From contig NC_090178.1 in the NCBI RefSeq assembly GCF_024679245.1, positions 6,999,202-7,063,201 on the forward strand: a DNA stretch of 64,000 bases. The letters are read 5' to 3'. How positions within the stretch are numbered: the first letter of the stretch is position 1; every line of letters begins with the position of its first letter. The notes under the pieces were generated by a model. It did no database searches. It had not been told where the DNA came from and saw only the letters and a list, made by a program, of their open reading frames with translations. This document shows, piece by piece, positions 1 to 11,165 of this stretch. The position numbers and the translations under genes were made by a program. This stretch comes from Pseudorasbora parva (lineage: Eukaryota; Chordata; Actinopteri; Cypriniformes; Gobionidae).

Positions 1-1
1 A

Positions 2-160
2 ATACCTAGAATATCTAAATCAACTGCAGGCGGTCGATCATTTTCCTATTTAGCTCCTAAATTGTGGAATAGTCTTCCTAGCATTGTTCGGGAAGCAGAC
101 ACACTCTGTCAGTTTAAATCTAGACTAAAAACACATCTCTTTACTATGGCATACACATAG
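2..160 (+). pseudogene. LINE reverse-transcriptase ORF, C-terminal fragment
   Basis: The frame is open from the window edge to TAG at 158-160. It reads SFSYLAPKLWNSLP, then FKSRLKTHLFTMAYT. The pattern S-x-x-APKLWNSLP-x(n)-FK-RLKT-LF is the usual C-terminal end of ORF2 in fish L2/CR1-like non-LTR retrotransposons. Only about 53 residues are in the window. The reverse-transcriptase and endonuclease domains would lie to the left, if present. Intactness cannot be judged. Confidence 0.7.
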
Positions 161-1039
161 AACATTTTTAACTTTCATTATTCAGATCAATTGACTGATT
201 GTTAGGCTGCATTAACTAGGTCAGCCGGAACCGGGAACACTTCCCATAACACCTGATGTACTAGTTACATCATAAAAAGAGTGACATCTACGCTAATGTT
301 AGTCTCTCTGTTTATCCCGAGGTTTATCCCGGATCTGGGCCCTGTCCGGATCGGATGGTGGACCTGCCTGGACATGACCAACGCATCCTGGAGTGTCTGC
401 TGAGCCGTGTCAAATGGTGTCTCCTCCGAATTTGCCTCACTGGCACGACATGCTCAAAACCCGTCTTCGGCGCAATAATTTCGATCTTTCATGTATTCAT
501 ACTCTTGTGTAATTGACGCCCCATCCTAAATAAATCTGTCTCTTCCGTGATACCCTGAAAATTTTGAATAATCCGATCTAATATGATTTCCGACCTGTAA
601 GGTTGCCAGAATAATAATCTTACACGGTGTGTTAATAGGCCAGAGGAGAACTGGCACCCCGACTGAGTCTGGTTTCTCCCAAGGTTTATTTTTCTCCATC
701 ATGCCCTGATGGAGTTTTGGTTCCTTGCCACTGTCGCCTTTGGCTTGGCTTGCTCAGTTGGGGACACTAAAAATATGATTAAAGTTATTCAACTTATTAT
801 ACAAATAAAATATATGAATTAGGTCTTATTTAATTCTATAAACTATAATACTGATCTGCCAACATTGTCGCTATATGATAAATTAAAATAAGCTGATAAC
901 ATCACTGTTTTCTCCAGTACGGCTGTACAGCCAAATCTAATTTTGTCGCAATATTACCCTGTTTGACACTGTGAAGCTGCTTTGACACAATCGTGATTGT
1001 AAAAGCGCTATATAAATAAAGTTGATTGATTGATTGATT
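161..1039 (+). mobile_element. LINE 3' untranslated region and tail
   Basis: Continuous with the ORF end at 160. It contains the segment CTGAGTCTGGTTTCTCCC and TTTGGTTCCTTGCCACTGTC, common in fish LINE 3' ends. It finishes with AAAAGCGCTATATAAATAAA followed by (TTGA)n at about 1016-1039, the short tandem tail typical of these elements. The exact family is not assigned. Confidence 0.6.
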
Positions 1040-1967
1040 TAAAAATGAAGACAATTTGATGTTCATCATAGGACGAGTCAAACTGCAGGACTGTGTACCA
1101 AATCTTCTGACAAACGACTGAATTTCGTCCAAGGTCAAATTTGATCGTAGCAGTCATTAAACGGATGTCGGTGAACATGTCAAACTAACAGTCGAAGACT
1201 TCAGATTTTAGCCTAGGATCAGAGGAAACTTTTAGGATTTGCCAAAATCTTGTTTGACTTGCTAAGACTAGTCTTAGCAGTTTGTGCAACCGGGCTCTGA
1301 AGGTGGTGGTGTTCATAATGATACTAAAAGTCCTTTTACTTGCTTTTCAGCATATTTTTGATCATATGTTTGATCATAATTCATAAGCAGCCAAATAAAC
1401 CAAAGATGAGAAGCTGTTTCTTTGGATTAAACAATACTTTCTCTAGACAATTTAAACAGGGAGTGTGTTTGGAGAAATAAGGGTCTCTCTGTGTTTGCTC
1501 TGTTGACTTGGGACAATTTGATCAATCTCCTGTAGCCTGTAGACAAGTTTGCTACATTCCCTGTAGTATTGGTTTACCCATCAGAAATGCCCCTCCACTG
1601 CACGGCAAACAAACATGCAGCCATTCTGGTCAGACGCCCTCAGAAAAGGCCAAGATGAAGGAGATCAATGACGGTTCGGGGCTCTGGAGCTCCAGCCTCG
1701 GGCCTTCTCACCTGGATACCACATCAAACAGCTGCCTGTCACTCAAACACAAAGACAGGCTCCATCTAACACAACGATCCTTCCTGTGTGCTGCAACACC
1801 GAACGACCTGCTGCTGTTTAAACCTGCATTTACAGCCATAAGATCAACATTGACTGCTTCAAGATTGAGCCAAAAATTGGTAGTTGCTGATAGCTTGTAA
1901 TTGTCAGTGAGATCTTTATATCAGACTACCATCATAAAATGCATAGACCGGTACATACATAACAGGC
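1040..1967. other. No gene recognised
   Basis: A plus-strand frame is open at 1508-1900, but it has no recognisable motif, no splice context and ordinary base composition. No repeat was recognised. Confidence 0.5.
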
Positions 1968-2202
1968 ACACCTTCTTAATATTGTGTTGGTCGCCCTTTT
2001 TCTGCCAAAACAGCCCTGACCCGTTGAGGAAAGGACTCCACTAGACTCCTGAGGGTGTGCTGAGGTGTCTGGCACCAATATGTTAGCAGCAGATCCTTTA
2101 AGTCCTGTAAGCTGTGAGGTCGGGCTACAAGAGCTGCAGTTTTGGAGATGCTCTGACCCATCACAATTTGGCTCTTATCAAACTCGCTCAAATCCTTAAG
2201 CC
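1968..2202 (-). mobile_element. Tc1-like element remnant, left part
   Basis: From TAATATTGTGTTGGTC onward this matches a Tc1-like family common in cyprinids, recalled from memory. The remnant continues at 3103-3250, so the inserted element at 2203-3102 splits it. Related partial copies lie at 5791-6135 and 8469-8765. Confidence 0.7.
1976..2191 (-). pseudogene. Tc1-like transposase, internally deleted N-C fusion
   Basis: This 71-codon frame joins the transposase N-terminus ([21 protein letters not shown], the start of the paired-like helix-turn-helix) directly to the C-terminus ([17 protein letters not shown], then [13 protein letters not shown]). The whole DDE catalytic domain is missing, so it cannot be an active transposase. 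The join keeps the frame, probably by chance. The family is recognised from memory of fish Tc1-like proteins. Confidence 0.65.
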
Positions 2203-3102
2203 TAGTTCAGACTGCACGATTTTCAAACTCGTCGGGTCACTGCTCTTTTCACACTGCATGACTATCTGGGGTATCATTCAGTCACTGCTGTGTTCACACT
2301 GCATGACTATCTGGGGTATCATTCAGTCACTGCTGTGTTCACACTGCACGATGGTTTGAGGACAGAGGAGTTCACACTGCATGACTGAACAAGAGGAAGA
2401 ATCGCCGACAACTCTCTCTCTCCGGTGCGCAAACTACGTTTCCCAAACACACGTGCGATGTGCCGAGTAAACAACGCAAGATCACACGTGCGTCAGACCG
2501 GAGTTCTCGCGCGAGACTTGGAATTGTTATTAAAAATGATAAACTGCACAAAGTTTGCTTCAAATTGTATGTGCGCTGATTTGTGGAGAAAAAGAAAAAA
2601 GATTATGGCGGAAGAAATTGTTGGAGAGACAGAGGGATCCAGGATTGTGTTCTGGAAAGACAGTTTGAGGTAAATAAACAATTTTGTAATGTGCTGCTGC
2701 TGGATGTGCAAATCTTTGGCCTTTGTTTCTGTTTGATAGAATTGTAAATATATCTATTAAAATACTGAAACTCTGCTCTATATCTCCTCCCTGAACCTCC
2801 TGCTGCCCTGTATCTCACTCTCTCATTGGCTGTCGGTGTAATTTTCAGTCAGAATGCAGTTCACACAGCAGGAGTTTCAATCGCCGACAGGTCCAGATAT
2901 TTAGCATGCCAAATATCTCACCGGCGTCGGCGACTCGTCTGCGATTCTCTCTGATCGCGTCTTTGATTATTCACACTGCGTGATTGTCACTCGCGTGCAC
3001 GAGCACCGATTTGCTTGTGATCTCGGGCATTTTTCGGCGATTTCACAAAACCTGTCGGCGACTCAAAATCGGGGCAAAAATCGGACAGTGTGAACTTAGG
3101 CA
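2203..3102. mobile_element. Inserted non-autonomous TIR element (~0.9 kb)
   Basis: It interrupts the Tc1-like remnant. Its ends are imperfect inverted repeats: GCCTAGTTCAGACTGCACGA on the left and, reverse-complemented, GCCTAAGTTCACACTGTCCG on the right. The interior has many TTCACACTGC-like repeats. No transposase is present. The target duplication could not be resolved. It resembles fish hAT-type MITEs. Confidence 0.55.
2236..2350. repeat. 45-bp tandem repeat, ~2.5 units
   Basis: The unit begins GTCACTGCTGTGTTCACACT and includes ACTATCTGGGGTATCATTCA. It starts at 2236, 2281 and 2326 (partial third unit). It lies inside the inserted TIR element. Confidence 0.85.
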
Positions 3103-3370
3103 TTTTTCCTGCTTCTAATACATCAACATTGAGAACAAAATGTTGACTTGCTGCCTAATATATCCCACCCACTAACAGGAGCCATGATGAAGAGATCCTC
3201 AGTGTTATTCACTTCACCTGTCATACTGTTATGCCTGATCGGTGTATATTCAGGGTGTAACAATGTATCGAATTATGACAATCTGTATTGTCCATTGTTC
3301 ACCCTAATGAAAATTACATAATTACAAAATTAAAAAAGTCATAATGTTATGCCTGACCAGTGTATATCAG
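3103..3370 (-). mobile_element. Tc1-like remnant, right part with repeated terminus
   Basis: 3103-3250 continues the Tc1-like remnant (CTGCCTAATATATCCCACCC; terminal ATGCCTGATCGGTGTATA). A second copy of the terminal motif (TAATGTTATGCCTGACCAGT) appears at about 3340-3368 after about 90 bp of other sequence. This suggests a second partial copy or a terminal duplication. Confidence 0.6.
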
Positions 3371-3880
3371 TCATCACAATGCTAATAATGTGTTTTAGTA
3401 AGATGCAATTTAAATATTTAGTTTATGATCAAACCTCTGTGGTTTTAAAACATAATCATAATGCAGTGTAATACAACAATGATTGAAAGATGAACAAATG
3501 AACTTTCCTCAAAAGTCTGATGGATCATATTTGATATTTGATATTCCTGCTTTTGTGAAACATTCAAAGAAATCAAAAGAAAAATGTTTGTCTGCATAAT
3601 CTTTAATAATCTATACAAACGTTTGTAAATGCAGGTTTCAAATATAGGCATAAATCTTTTTTATGTAAACTTATTATTGAAGCACAGCAATTTTCTTTTT
3701 GATTACATTATAATAGCAATAGAATATAACACCATTCACCACCATTCAGCCCAGGTTTCTTAAGGGTTTTAAAGCTTTACAGATTTAAGATAAGTACACA
3801 ACAGATCAATTAGAACAAGGTTTGGAGATGCTTTAAACCCTAAAAAGCTAGTGTATTAAGGTTACGTCTCCAGTTGTTTG
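3371..3880. other. AT-rich, no gene recognised
   Basis: Low-complexity AT-rich sequence with many stops in all frames. No repeat family was recognised. Confidence 0.5.
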
Positions 3881-3939
3881 TGCTTGTGTGTGTGCTCTTC
3901 TTTTTTTTTCTCTCTCTCTCTTTCCCTGTCAATTTCTTA

Positions 3940-4722
3940 GACACCCCTAGCCTTATACACGGAACGGCTGATTGGCTCAAGAGACCGTTCGTCGTCCGAA
4001 ACGGGTGTGACGTCATGACTTCCGCAGCGAATCCTGTCCCGCACCAGAGCTTAAAAGAGCGACAGAGACGGACGCGAGGGCGGCTTGATTCTCCTGTTTC
4101 TTTGTGTATCTGCCCGTTTGATTATGTTTGTTAAGTTAGGTATTTGGTTTAAGTTTTGACGTGGTCTGTTAGTTCTTTCCTGGGCTATTTTGGGTGCATC
4201 TGCCTACCTTTGTGGACCGTGGGAAAACTGGACAGGTAGCATGTCACGTGACGCACATTTTGCAATACCCAGTGATCAATGTATAGACACACTAGTTTAG
4301 AAGTGAGCACCACTTCTGTATGTTTTGTTTTGGTTAGGGCGTGGAAAACGCTGAAGACTTGCTTTTCTTTATTTTCTTTTCATTAGTTAGGTTAGAGGTT
4401 GAACTTGAGTTAGACTTGGGGTTTTCCTTTTTGTTTTGTTCTTTTATTTGGTGCCACTGTTTGTCTTGTTTTCCCCGGTTTAAGTTTAGGTTTGTTATTT
4501 TTATTGTCTATATTCCTTATTGTCCTTTCTTGTCATTATTACTATTATCATTATTACTTATTATCTCACGTCTGGGAAATACCTTGATTTTTTTCATAAT
4601 AAATCGGGTTTGTTCACTAGTAGTGTGACCACGTTTTTGTTTTACCGCCACCACGCACACACAGTGGTCATAATTTCCATGTTGCTAATTCCACCCTTAG
4701 ACAAGGGTGAAAGATTGTAACA
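3940..4722 (+). repeat. Possible solo LTR
   Basis: A compact run of promoter-like signals (TGACGTCATGACTTCC; a TTAAAAGAGCG TATA-like site) is followed about 550 bp later by an AATAAA-type signal (CATAATAAATCGGG) and a GTGTGACCACG segment ending in TTGTAACA. That order suits a retroviral-type LTR. There is no matching TG..CA pair or target duplication, so the call is weak. It could equally be unrelated intergenic DNA. Confidence 0.3.
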
Positions 4723-5790
4723 ATTATATTTGATATGCAAAAAAAAGGTCTCTAAATGATCAACATGATCAAACTATCTGAAAAACCTGTTGCACACAAT
4801 CTACTACATGGCTTCGCTCAGTTTGGGCCATTTCATAAAATGTAGGTCTTTTTTACTCCATATTCTTACACACTATAAGAGCCATAAAAGCCTCATATAT
4901 ATGATACACCATTTTCTAAATGTCTAAAGGTTCAATAAGCTGTTCCACTTCCTATTTATTCACTTAGTATTATTTCAAATGTCAGGCTTTACAGGGTTAA
5001 AACAGAACATGTCTAAAAGCATGAGTGCAATCTTACGTCTTGGAAATACTACAAACAGAGCGGTCAAACACACATCTACCCAACCTGGATGTTATTATGA
5101 CCGACTTATTTCAGTCCGAGTCACAGTGTGGCTGTGTGAGTCGCAACCAACAACTTCCTCTGGGTTTCCTGCAATGCACGCTTGTTCTCCAGCCTCTGGA
5201 TTCCTTCTCTCAAGCATATGATTACGGCTTGGATAAAAACACAACTGCATGTTTGTGGTGGGCGACTGGGCATTGCGGTGTCACTTCATTAGTGGAAACG
5301 ACAGCCCGTCTGCTGGGCCTCGTGAGGGAGGAAAATAGGGACGCCTGACCACAAAACACAAAAAAAGCAAAGCCAGAAAGCGAGCTGGTACGTTGAGTAT
5401 CGTTTCATGCAATTTAACCAAACAGAATGGAAAGAATGCCTGAAGAAGACACAATTAGAACTAACCAAAGTAGAAATGCAGGATCTGCTGCATCTACGCC
5501 AACTGAGGAGCCATTATTGTCTCCTAAACGGCTGAATTTAGTTAGGAAATGAAGTAGAGAAGAGCATACCATTCTATTTCAGAAATGCTGTCGCCCTCTC
5601 ATCACGCCTAAGGACATCAGACTGAAACTCACACGACACAAATGAACTAAACAGACATTGCCAGATAAAACTAGAGATGACTCCAGTACAGTACAGCTGT
5701 GACAAAAATAATCCCACTATTCAAAATATAGGACCAGAAAATCATTTCAATTCGATTTTGTATTGATTTGATTTTATAGTTTAACATGAA
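4723..5790. other. No gene recognised
   Basis: Open frames at 4979-5348 show no known motif. No microsatellite or recognised transposon. Confidence 0.5.
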
Positions 5791-6135
5791 TATACACCGA
5801 TCAGGCATAACATTATAACTTAATATTGTGTTGGTCGCCCTTTTGCTGCCAAAACAGCCCTGACCCATCGAGTCATGGACACACCCCTGAAGGTGTGCTG
5901 TGGTATCTGAAAGCAGAAACCAGAACATTGCCCAAAGCATCACCCCAGGTAAGCGACGCACACGCACCCGGCCATCCACATGATGTAGAAGAAAACGTGA
6001 TTTATCAGACCCGGCCACCTTCTTCCGTTGATCCGGGGTCCAGTTCTGATGCTCATGTGCCCACCATTGGTGCTTTCGGCGGGGGACAGGGGTCAGCATG
6101 GGCACTCTGACTGGTCTGCAGCTATGCAGCCCCAT
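5791..6135 (-). mobile_element. Tc1-like element, internally deleted copy
   Basis: Starts with the terminal sequence TATACACCGATCAGGCATAA. It runs through TATTGTGTTGGTCGCCC and later parts of the same family (CACCCCAGGTAAGCGACGCA, GCATGGGCACTCTGACTGGT). About 0.4 kb expected in the middle is missing near 5930, and the right half of the element is absent. Confidence 0.75.
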
Positions 6136-6440
6136 TAATAACATTTTATATATTGATGCTAATGAAAAGAAAATGTTTGACACAATATTTACTTTTTTCC
6201 CCCCTTTAAAACCGAGGCTATGTTAAGGCTGGGCTAGTACTGTGTGTGAATCACATTTCAACCGAAGGGTGAATTAATACATGGAAATTATGAGGAGAAA
6301 CTGCAGCGCTCCTTTGCATAATTAGCCTTTAATTGAGCCCAGAGCCATATGTGTGTGCTGAGCATTCTGGGCTCTGACTAATGGGGCATGAGCTGGTTAA
6401 ATGAAGCGTGGCAGAAGAGAGTAATCCAGACCTGATATGG

Positions 6441-6441
6441 A

Positions 6442-6522
<81 letters not shown>
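6441..6522. repeat. (CA)n microsatellite
   Basis: About 40 CA units, nearly perfect, with one CATA interruption near the start. Confidence 0.98.
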
Positions 6523-6525
<3 letters not shown>

Positions 6526-6718
6526 TGAGGACGCTCAATCTGCACACACACACCCCAGATGGCCGCGCAGCAGCTCAATGGATGTAAATCTGTGAGGATC
6601 GGCTCGCAGACGGCTGCATGTGATGCCTAGAAATGTCATCAGTGATGCAAAGATATATCAGACAGGCAGAATGCATTATGGGATGTGCAGTTCATAAACA
6701 TATCTAAGGAACACAGTC

Positions 6719-6902
6719 TAGAACAGGCATGTGCAAAATCAGTGCTGGAGGGCCACAGCCCTGCAGAGTTTAGCTCTAACCCTAATCAAACACACCTGAA
6801 GAAGCTAACCAATGCCTTGAGGATTACTAGAAGGATACAGGCAGGTGAGTTTCATCAGGGTTGAGCTAAACTCTGCAGAGCAGTGGCTCATCCCTGTTCT
6901 AC
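6719..6902. mobile_element. Short inverted-repeat MITE
   Basis: AGAACAGG at the left and CCTGTTCT at the right. Internal arms (CCTGCAGAGTTTAGCTC and GAGCTAAACTCTGCAG) are reverse complements, so the whole 184-bp unit can fold. It matches an abundant fish MITE with the GGAGGGCC..CTGCAGAGTTTAGCTC signature. Confidence 0.75.
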
Positions 6903-7603
6903 AACCTTTGTCTTTAATAGCTTCAAATCAACATTTGTAATTTTGTGATCTTAAAGTGAATTAATAAGTGAATTTTTTAACGGTCTCTAATGGCCAAAAT
7001 CTTTTTTATTCCGTGGTGGATACAAGCTTCCATAAAAATCTCTTTTAAAAGTGAAAAAAGTTGCTGTTGTTTTGTGTGTCAGCGTCTCTTACAGCTGTAG
7101 TGATGAAAATGTAGTTCAGCGCCGACCCCATGCTGCACCAGCTTATCGTCAAGTGTATTAATTAGCCTATTTTGTGTATACTTAACGATGCGCACAGTTT
7201 AATGAATTACAGGTCATGAATATAAATGAGGGAGGAGTTGGAAAGGAGGAAATCTGCTTGGGAAATTTGTTGCATATTTGCATTTATTTACAATCTCATA
7301 CACTCTAAGATGGCCCGAAAAAAGCTTTTAATTTATTCAGCAGCGATCTGGCTTCAGCGTTTAAGGAGCTCAGAAAGGTTTGAGTCCTGCAAAGAATATT
7401 CATATTTCAAGCACGTTCTCTGTGTCTGTAGTCAATTTTCTGTGAGATGCATATTCAGGATATTTCTGGAAGGGTGTTGCCTCTCTAGCGGACACTGGTG
7501 TCTTATTAAGTCAAAATAAGGACTTGAACTTGGCATCTCTTGTTTTAGGAGCGTTTGGGTCAGTCAAAATGATATTTTTTATGATGAATTAGGTTGGGTC
7601 GCC
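6903..7603. other. No gene recognised
   Basis: The open frame at 7226-7519 (plus strand) lacks recognisable motifs. No repeat was identified. Confidence 0.5.
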
Positions 7604-7930
<327 letters not shown>

Positions 7931-8468
7931 CACACTCATCCAGGCAGAGGGATCACACACTCTGAGGCAGAAGCGGTCGCCTGTGTTTTGGCTCTCTCGA
8001 GCGAAGGGGGTAAATCTCTAAGACCCCCGCAGCTCATGACATCATGCCAGGGCCTCCGATTCGACATAAAAAGATCTAATTATGAGCCGGCGCGGTAAAG
8101 TGGGCCATGAATATCAAATATAAAACAGCTAAAAGCAGCAGAGGATAACATCAGGAGGCTGGGCGGCTCAAAAAGCATGCGAAGAGAAGAACCTGAGACC
8201 GGAGGAGAGAACTGGGCCATGAGAACGACGCATCACATGCATCACGTGTGTGTTTGTTGCAGGAGCTCTTGGGCTTTTTGGACTAAAATCTCTTGAGGAG
8301 TAAGTGAAGCTCGGCCTGATGTTCCTCATTAGAGAAGCATCTGGAAGACAAAGAGTTTAAGGACACAAACACACACGTGAAGGGTTCACCCATGCAGTGT
8401 GTTTCAGTGTGTCACCTCATCTACACAGAAATACAATTTTTAAAAGACAATCTTGTTATTGATTGTTA
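7931..8468. other. Unassigned single-copy-like sequence
   Basis: Moderate GC. Around 8030-8170 it has homeodomain-type words (TCTAATTATGAG). No coding frame or repeat was recognised. Confidence 0.4.
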
Positions 8469-8765
8469 TCCACCGGCTTGCCTTCTTCCCATAGTGCATC
8501 CTGGTGCCATGTGTTCCCCAGGTAAGCAACGCACACGGCCATCCACATGATGTAAAAGAAAATTTGATTCATCACACCAGACCTTTCTTAAATTTCTCCG
8601 GTGTCCATTTCTGATGCTCACTGTTGGAGCTTTCGGCTTGCCCATTTTTCCTGATTCTAACATGTTAACTTTGAGGACAAAATGTTCACTTGCTGCCTAA
8701 TATATCCCACCCACTAACAGGTGGCGTGATGAAGAGATCATCAGTGTTATTCACTTCACCTGTCA
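8469..8765 (-). mobile_element. Tc1-like element fragment
   Basis: Same family as 1968-2202 and 5791-6135. It includes GCATCCTGGTGCCATGTGTT, CCCCAGGTAAGCAACGCACA and the right-end segment CTGCCTAATATATCCCACCC. An internal deletion joins two distant parts of the element near 8630. Confidence 0.75.
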
Positions 8766-8771
8766 TACACA

Positions 8772-8842
<71 letters not shown>
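8766..8842. repeat. (CA)n microsatellite
   Basis: About 37 CA units directly after the truncated Tc1-like end. Confidence 0.98.
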
Positions 8843-8844
<2 letters not shown>

Positions 8845-9754
8845 CCTCTAAGAATCTGATCAATTATTAACATCATACGCCGAAAAAAATTTGAAAGGAG
8901 ATCAGCAAGAGAGAAGACCAACGTTTACACGTGTCAGAAGACTGTAACACCGTCAATACCATCGGGAATCCCAGAAAGTGCTAATATTCCAATTGGGGAG
9001 ATTCCTGCGTCTCTGTGCGGCGCGTAATTATGCCCCTCCGGTGCTTGAATTATGCAAACACTGCGCGGGTGGGTGGGGCCACAGGGCCTTTGATAAGTCA
9101 AGCGTGCTGCGAGTGAACGAGGCGGCGACAGGCAAGGAAAAACACACATTCATTCCCGTCACAATGCCAAACAGCACTTTTAATTAAAGCTTATCCAGCT
9201 GCATGAATAATGCATTAATTCCTTCAGAATCTCAAGCTCAAATATTCCCGGCGTTCATCAGGAGAGATAAAACCCAAAAGACCTCATATCTGCTGTCTGT
9301 GACAAAACAATGCTTTTATCGCCCTCTATACATACAGGGAGCAAAGCCTTCGATTAAAACACAATCACTGAGCAGCGTTCGTGCCGCACTGCTGGTGCAA
9401 CATTACCAACAATAAAACGGCACCAAGTGGAGCACGACTCCCTGCTAGAGAACTTAATGAACCATCCGGAGACTAAACAATTCATGACAGACAGCCACAT
9501 TTCACCATCAAATCAACAGAAATAAACAAGAAATTACATTCTGACTACAGAAAATGCAACCTTATTTCTGTATCGTGACATCAGTTTCATCATATTTTGA
9601 GGATAAATATGATCCAGACATGTTCTGGACAGGTTTTATGATATTCATGTGGGTAAAACCACCCCTTTCAGATGTGGACAGTCTAACAGTGCTTGCCAAT
9701 GTCAAATCGATTGATATGGCCAATCAAATCAAAGAAGGCGGGCTTTACCGTTCA
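8843..9754. other. No gene recognised; GC-rich block at 9000-9240
   Basis: Several short frames are open but none has a known motif. The block about 9000-9240 mixes GC-rich stretches with TAATTA and TAATTAAAG words and could be conserved regulatory DNA. That is a guess from composition only. Confidence 0.4.
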
Positions 9755-10933
9755 TTAAAGGGGGGGTGAAATGCTGTTAAAGACTTGGATTCCCATCCTA
9801 AACATAGACAAAGTTTCAAAAACTAATGTTGGACGTTTGATGGAGTATTTCTGTGTTAAAAATACTCCTTCCGGTTTCTCACAAGTTTCGGAGAGTTTTT
9901 TTCGAGTATGGGTCGGCTTGACGTTAATAGATCGGAAGGTCCTTGTATGGGCCGTACGGGCTCTTCTCCCGGTAGGGTGCACGCGCGCGTGACTAGAGCA
10001 CGCCGTAAACAGTCTCTCAGATGCAGATCCAGTCGTCCGTGAACACTTATGTGGCGCCACGCTTCTCTTTATTCCTATGGGTGACGTCGAGCGACTTCAA
10101 CGCTTCAGCACAGCATTCCGGGAAGGCAGCGCTGCATTTGAACCGATTTGAACGCAGAAATGACGGGAAGCTTCACAACATCGTTTCAGTCGCGTCTCAA
10201 AATGGATTTACACGCCACTGCTGTCACAGGACTTCACCAAATCATACCAAAGAAGTGTGTTTTTGACGGAGCAGTCCCAGCGATAAAGGTTCGGTCCTGC
10301 TTTGGAAGCAGCCGGTGAGTTAAACTGCTTCAAATGTCTGTGCTTTTGGCTACCGTCGCGTGAGTAAACATCAGTAAACGACACGATCGCGTGCTTCGTC
10401 ATTCAAATGCGCTAACGGTTACTCCATTGTTGTTCTGTATAACGTTACAGTATTCTGACATGCAAAACCGTTTTGCTTGCTACTTCTAAGGTCTAGTCGC
10501 ATACAATAGTCCATAAACCGAATCATGTCCTCATACACTGCGAGTAAAGACAGAAATGTGGAGAGGCCACTAAATACAGTAACTTACATACCACAGAGAC
10601 GGACGTCCTGATGTTGCTGTTTCTCCTGTTCAATTTATTTTTCCCTCAGATTTGATTCTGGATCATTATCTGTATTAGCTGAGATAGCCATTGGGTTTCT
10701 CCACGCTTGAGGACGTCACCGCTTTGCGCGCTCGTCATTCTTTAGCTCCGCCCACACGATACGCCTCCAGGCGCTCGGTTTTTTCCGGAAAGACTCGGTA
10801 CAGCCTATATTTCTTTTATAAATATGATAAAACTAAAGACTTTTCGGAGATATGAAGGATGCAATACTACTCTATAGGTACTCAAGATTGACATGAGATT
10901 GACTGAAACTGAGTGTTTCACCCCCCCCTTTAA
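9755..10933 (+). mobile_element. TTAA-flanked TIR element, family A, copy 1
   Basis: TTAA at 9755-9758 and 10930-10933. The ends are AGGGGGGGTGAAA and TTTCACCCCCCCC-T. The 1171-bp body begins with GACTTGGATTCCCATCC and contains ACCAAAGAAGTGTGTTTTTG and a GGTGAGT donor-like site near 10315. TTAA duplications are typical of piggyBac and Kolobok elements. No transposase frame is present, so this is a non-autonomous copy. Confidence 0.85.
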
Positions 10934-11165
10934 AGGGATAGTTCACCCAAACATGATCATTCTGTGATCATTTTACTCATTCTCATATCACTCATAACCT
11001 GTTTGTGTTTCTGCAGAACACAGAAGTAGATATTTTGGTAACCAAACAGTTTCAGTTCCCATTGAGGCCAATGGGAACTGAAACTGTTTGGTTACCAAAA
11101 TTCTTCAAAATATCTTATTTTGTGCTCAGCAGAATAAAGAAATTGATGATTCATATCATTCACAA
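10930..11165 (+). mobile_element. TTAA-flanked element fragment (AAAGGGATAGTTCACCC type)
   Basis: Begins TTAAAGGGATAGTTCACCCA, the left end of a very abundant cyprinid repeat. It shares its TTAA with the right end of family A copy 1. It carries the 68-bp palindrome. The right end was not found. Confidence 0.6.
11033..11100. repeat. Perfect 68-bp palindrome (32-bp arms, 4-bp loop)
   Basis: Arm 11033-11064 starts TTTTGGTAACCAAACAG. Arm 11069-11100 is its exact reverse complement, and the spacer is AGGC. It would form a very stable hairpin in single-stranded DNA or RNA. Confidence 0.95.

Noticed and set aside
1508..1900. 130-codon frame as a gene
   Set aside because: No start context, homology, domain or codon bias supports it.
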